Below are positions 62,283 through 64,000 of a stretch of 64,000 nucleotides of DNA, piece after piece (the stretch's first letter is position 1; the number at the start of each line of letters is the position of its first letter). Under the pieces are notes generated by a model, which made no database searches, was not told the origin of the DNA, and saw only the letters and a program-made list of their open reading frames with translations. Made by a program: the position numbers and the translations under genes. The stretch spans positions 310,001 through 374,000 of the forward strand of contig CAVXYG010000006.1 in NCBI GenBank assembly GCA_963766005.1, in the 5' to 3' direction. The DNA is from CAVXYG01 sp963766005. Its GTDB lineage: Bacteria; Actinomycetota; Actinomycetes; S36-B12; GCA-2699445.

Positions 62283-62647
62283 CCGTGTCTTCAAGGACTT
62301 GCCCGAGACAGCACTGCACGCCCCCGTCGCTGGTAGTGGCCATTGCCCCACGCAGTGAGGGGTCCGCCTAGGTCCACAGCCGGGGCGCTCCGGCGCCTTG
62401 GCCGCGTGCCACAGTGGTGGCGGGGCCGACAAACCGGAGTCGAAGGAATCGGACGCGACCTCCGAAACCGTGTTCCCGCCCCCGCCGGCGCAGTGGACGC
62501 GAAGCCGGACTGCGCCACCCACCTCGGCGTCAACCCCGTGCTGTACCGGGCCGCCCAGTGCGCGCTGCCGATCGTCGTCGGGGTGGTTGGTCCTCGGCTG
62601 GTGGCGCCGGCAGCCCCGGCGGGGTCGCTGGCCCGATCCGTTTGGAG
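62283..62647 (+). other. Gap after the tRNA cluster; possible broken small membrane-protein gene
   Basis: No intact gene is seen. Pieces in different plus frames, SKESDATSETVFPPPPAQ, then CATHLGVNPVLYRAAQCALP followed by IVVGVV, then LGWWRRQPRRGRWPD, would join into a small protein with one hydrophobic helix and a basic tail if two single-base errors are assumed. This is a weak reading; the stretch may be non-coding. Confidence 0.25.
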
Positions 62648-62674
62648 TCGGCAATGAGCGGACCTCCCTAGACT
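62648..62674 (+). promoter_or_regulatory. Possible leaderless promoter of the CREST-like gene
   Basis: TCGGCA (62648-62653) and TAGACT (62669-62674) are 15 bases apart. The ATG at 62681 lies six bases after the -10, where transcription should start, and no clear ribosome site precedes it. Confidence 0.35.
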
Positions 62675-62680
62675 GAGAGC

Positions 62681-63205
62681 ATGTTCGGTACCGACGGGAT
62701 CGGCGAGAGCGACTGCGAGGCCGTCGGCGGCGGCCTCTTCGCCCAGCCCGTCAACGCAGCCACCAGCGCCGCCTACGTCCTTGCCGGCATCGTCTTGTGG
62801 CTGCGCCTGCCGAAGGCGGAGCGGTTCCGCGCCGGCGGACTGTTCGCGCTGCTCCTGGCGCTGATCGGCATTGGCAGCATCGTGTACCACGGGCCGCAAC
62901 TGCCCGGCGCCCGCCTGATGCACGATCTCCCGATCCCGGGTCTGCTGCTGCTGACCGTCGTGGTGGTCCTCTGGCGGTGGCGCGACGGGTCCACGGTCTT
63001 CCCCGGCAGGTCCACCGGCCGGCTGTGGGTCGCGATCGTCGCCTTCGTCATCGCGCCGATCGCCTACGGACTCGGACGCACCGGGTCCCCGCTGTGCGAT
63101 GCGGACGGCGAGGTCCAACTCCACGGCGTCTGGCACGTCCTGACAGCGGTGGGCTTCGTCGTCGTGGGAGAGATTCTCTTCCGACCACCGGCTAAGGTGA
63201 CCTAG
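62681..63205 (+). CDS. CREST/ceramidase-like multi-pass membrane protein
   Basis: A 174-residue protein with about six hydrophobic helices. DCEAVGGGLFAQPVNAATSA recalls the E...QP.N..S start of alkaline-ceramidase-like proteins. IGIGSIVYHGPQ, RLMHDLPIPG and LHGVWHVLTAV (HxxxH) give the conserved Ser/His/Asp/His pattern of the CREST hydrolase superfamily. A lipid amidase role is therefore possible; the length is shorter than eukaryotic ceramidases. It is followed after 31 bases by an acyltransferase gene. Confidence 0.74.
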   Translation: MFGTDGIGESDCEAVGGGLFAQPVNAATSAAYVLAGIVLWLRLPKAERFRAGGLFALLLALIGIGSIVYHGPQLPGARLMHDLPIPGLLLLTVVVVLWRWRDGSTVFPGRSTGRLWVAIVAFVIAPIAYGLGRTGSPLCDADGEVQLHGVWHVLTAVGFVVVGEILFRPPAKVT

Positions 63206-63236
63206 CCGGAGCAGACCGCACACTAGGAGCTCGACG

Positions 63237-64000
63237 ATGACCGTGCCGGGCCAGCAGCCCGCCGACGATGCCGCCGCGAAAGGTCGCCTCGTCCGCAGTC
63301 TTGCACGGTTGATCAGCACCCTTGTCTACCGCGAGATCGATATCGCAGTCGACCCCAGGCTCGGCGGCAGCCGCGGTCCGATCGTTGCGGTCTCCAACCA
63401 TTTCGGCGGTCTGGCAGACGGTGTGCTGCTCGTCGACGCCTCGCCGCGCATGCCCCGCGTCGTGGCACGCGACGTCATCTTCGCCATCCCGGTTGTCGGT
63501 CGACTCGCCCTGGCCGCCGGAGGTATTCCGGTCCATCGCAGGGCTGATGGGCGACGGGAATCCAACGACGACATGTTCGCCAACTGCTACGAGGCGCTCG
63601 AACAGGGCGAGATGATCCTGATCTTCCCGGAAGGGGTCACCCAGGATGTGCCGCATATCGCTCCGGTGAAGACCGGTGCGGCTCGCATCGCTCTCGGGGC
63701 GCGCGCTGCCGGCACCTCGGGCATCAGCATCGTGCCGGTCGGCGTCCACTACGAGGACAAGGCGGTCTTCCGCAGCCGGGTCCTCGTGAACATCGGTGCC
63801 CCGCTGGACCTCGACCGGTGGGCATCGGCCCGCGGCGTCAGCGGCGGCGCCGACGATGCCGATGCGGTCCACGAACTCACGGGCTTGATCGAGACCGGGC
63901 TGCGCGGCGCTGCGCCGGACTTCCCGGACTGGGAAACGGCCCACACGTACACCACCGCAGCCGAAGTTCCCCTGCACGATGTTGCGGACACCGGCCTGCC
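63237..64000 (+). CDS. Lysophospholipid acyltransferase (PlsC-like), 3' end outside window
   Basis: A membrane-associated glycerolipid acyltransferase, with the first 254 residues present and the C-terminus beyond the edge. The catalytic motif is VAVSNHFGGLADGVLLVD (NHx5D type), AAGGIPVHRRADGRRES is the second block, and MILIFPEGVTQDVPH (FPEG) binds the phosphate. ISIVPVGVHYEDKAVFRSRV is the fourth block. A ctaggag ribosome site precedes the ATG. It follows the CREST-like gene closely, so a joint role in lipid turnover is possible. Confidence 0.88.
   Translation, partial: MTVPGQQPADDAAAKGRLVRSLARLISTLVYREIDIAVDPRLGGSRGPIVAVSNHFGGLADGVLLVDASPRMPRVVARDVIFAIPVVGRLALAAGGIPVHRRADGRRESNDDMFANCYEALEQGEMILIFPEGVTQDVPHIAPVKTGAARIALGARAAGTSGISIVPVGVHYEDKAVFRSRVLVNIGAPLDLDRWASARGVSGGADDADAVHELTGLIETGLRGAAPDFPDWETAHTYTTAAEVPLHDVADTGL

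Overview
The window looks like a chromosome segment of a high-GC actinomycete. The GC content is very high and start codons are often GTG. There is a phosphatidylinositol-mannoside block (pgsA, acyltransferase, pimA), a two-domain PPK2, a class E/F-type sortase and a SsgA-like protein. SsgA-like proteins are known only from morphologically complex actinomycetes, so a sporulating or filamentous lineage is likely, but I cannot name the genus. Most genes lie on the minus strand and form the housekeeping backbone that is widely conserved in actinobacteria. In minus-strand transcription order it reads: pabB-pabC, thrS, HIT, pgsA-patA-pimA, LemA-like, pdxS-pdxT, yebC, ruvC-ruvA-ruvB, secD-secF, relA, MBL-hisS-aspS, GNAT, rarA, DUF6167, alaS-ruvX-mltG-aroE, prepilin peptidase, aroC-aroK-aroB-aroQ-peptidase.

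Four blocks interrupt this backbone. (1) At 4.7-9.0 kb, on the plus strand, lie a secreted GH26-type glycanase with three Cys-paired repeats, a membrane GT2 glycosyltransferase, a 54-residue membrane peptide carrying an LALTG sorting-signal-like sequence, and a sortase. (2) At 14.8-26.1 kb is a co-directional chitobiose island: nagB-nagA, a fusion of a GlmU-like domain to a phosphohexomutase, chitobiose phosphorylase, and a complete sugar ABC importer with its own ATPase. (3) At 42.2-44.0 kb is a wax-ester-synthase/DGAT gene with a lysine/alanine-rich histone-H1-like tail, sitting between yebC and ruvC. (4) At 50.2-55.4 kb are an EF-G paralogue, a repeat-rich intergenic stretch, a small winged-helix regulator and a PPK2-type polyphosphate kinase, placed between pgsA and thrS. 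The right end (57.7-64 kb) has a cyclase-like protein, four tRNAs, a PGPGW membrane protein divergent from the SsgA-like gene, folate genes, a CREST-type membrane protein and the start of a lysophospholipid acyltransferase.

The genes connect in several pathways. Shikimate (aroE, aroQ, aroB, aroK, aroC) feeds chorismate to pabB/pabC for folate. The chitobiose island imports, phosphorolyses and deacetylates a GlcNAc disaccharide down to fructose-6-phosphate. pgsA, the acyltransferase and pimA build the mannosylated phospholipid. ruvABC is a complete branch-migration and resolvase set. secD/secF lack the usual neighbour yajC.

Many reading frames at 16.8-19.6, 40.2-41.2, 42.8-49.7 and 61.0 kb are broken by single-base insertions or deletions, including in genes that are normally essential (ruvB, pdxS, pgsA). 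The protein sequence resumes in another frame each time. I read these as errors in the sequence rather than gene decay. The affected genes are given as one span each, with the breaks noted.
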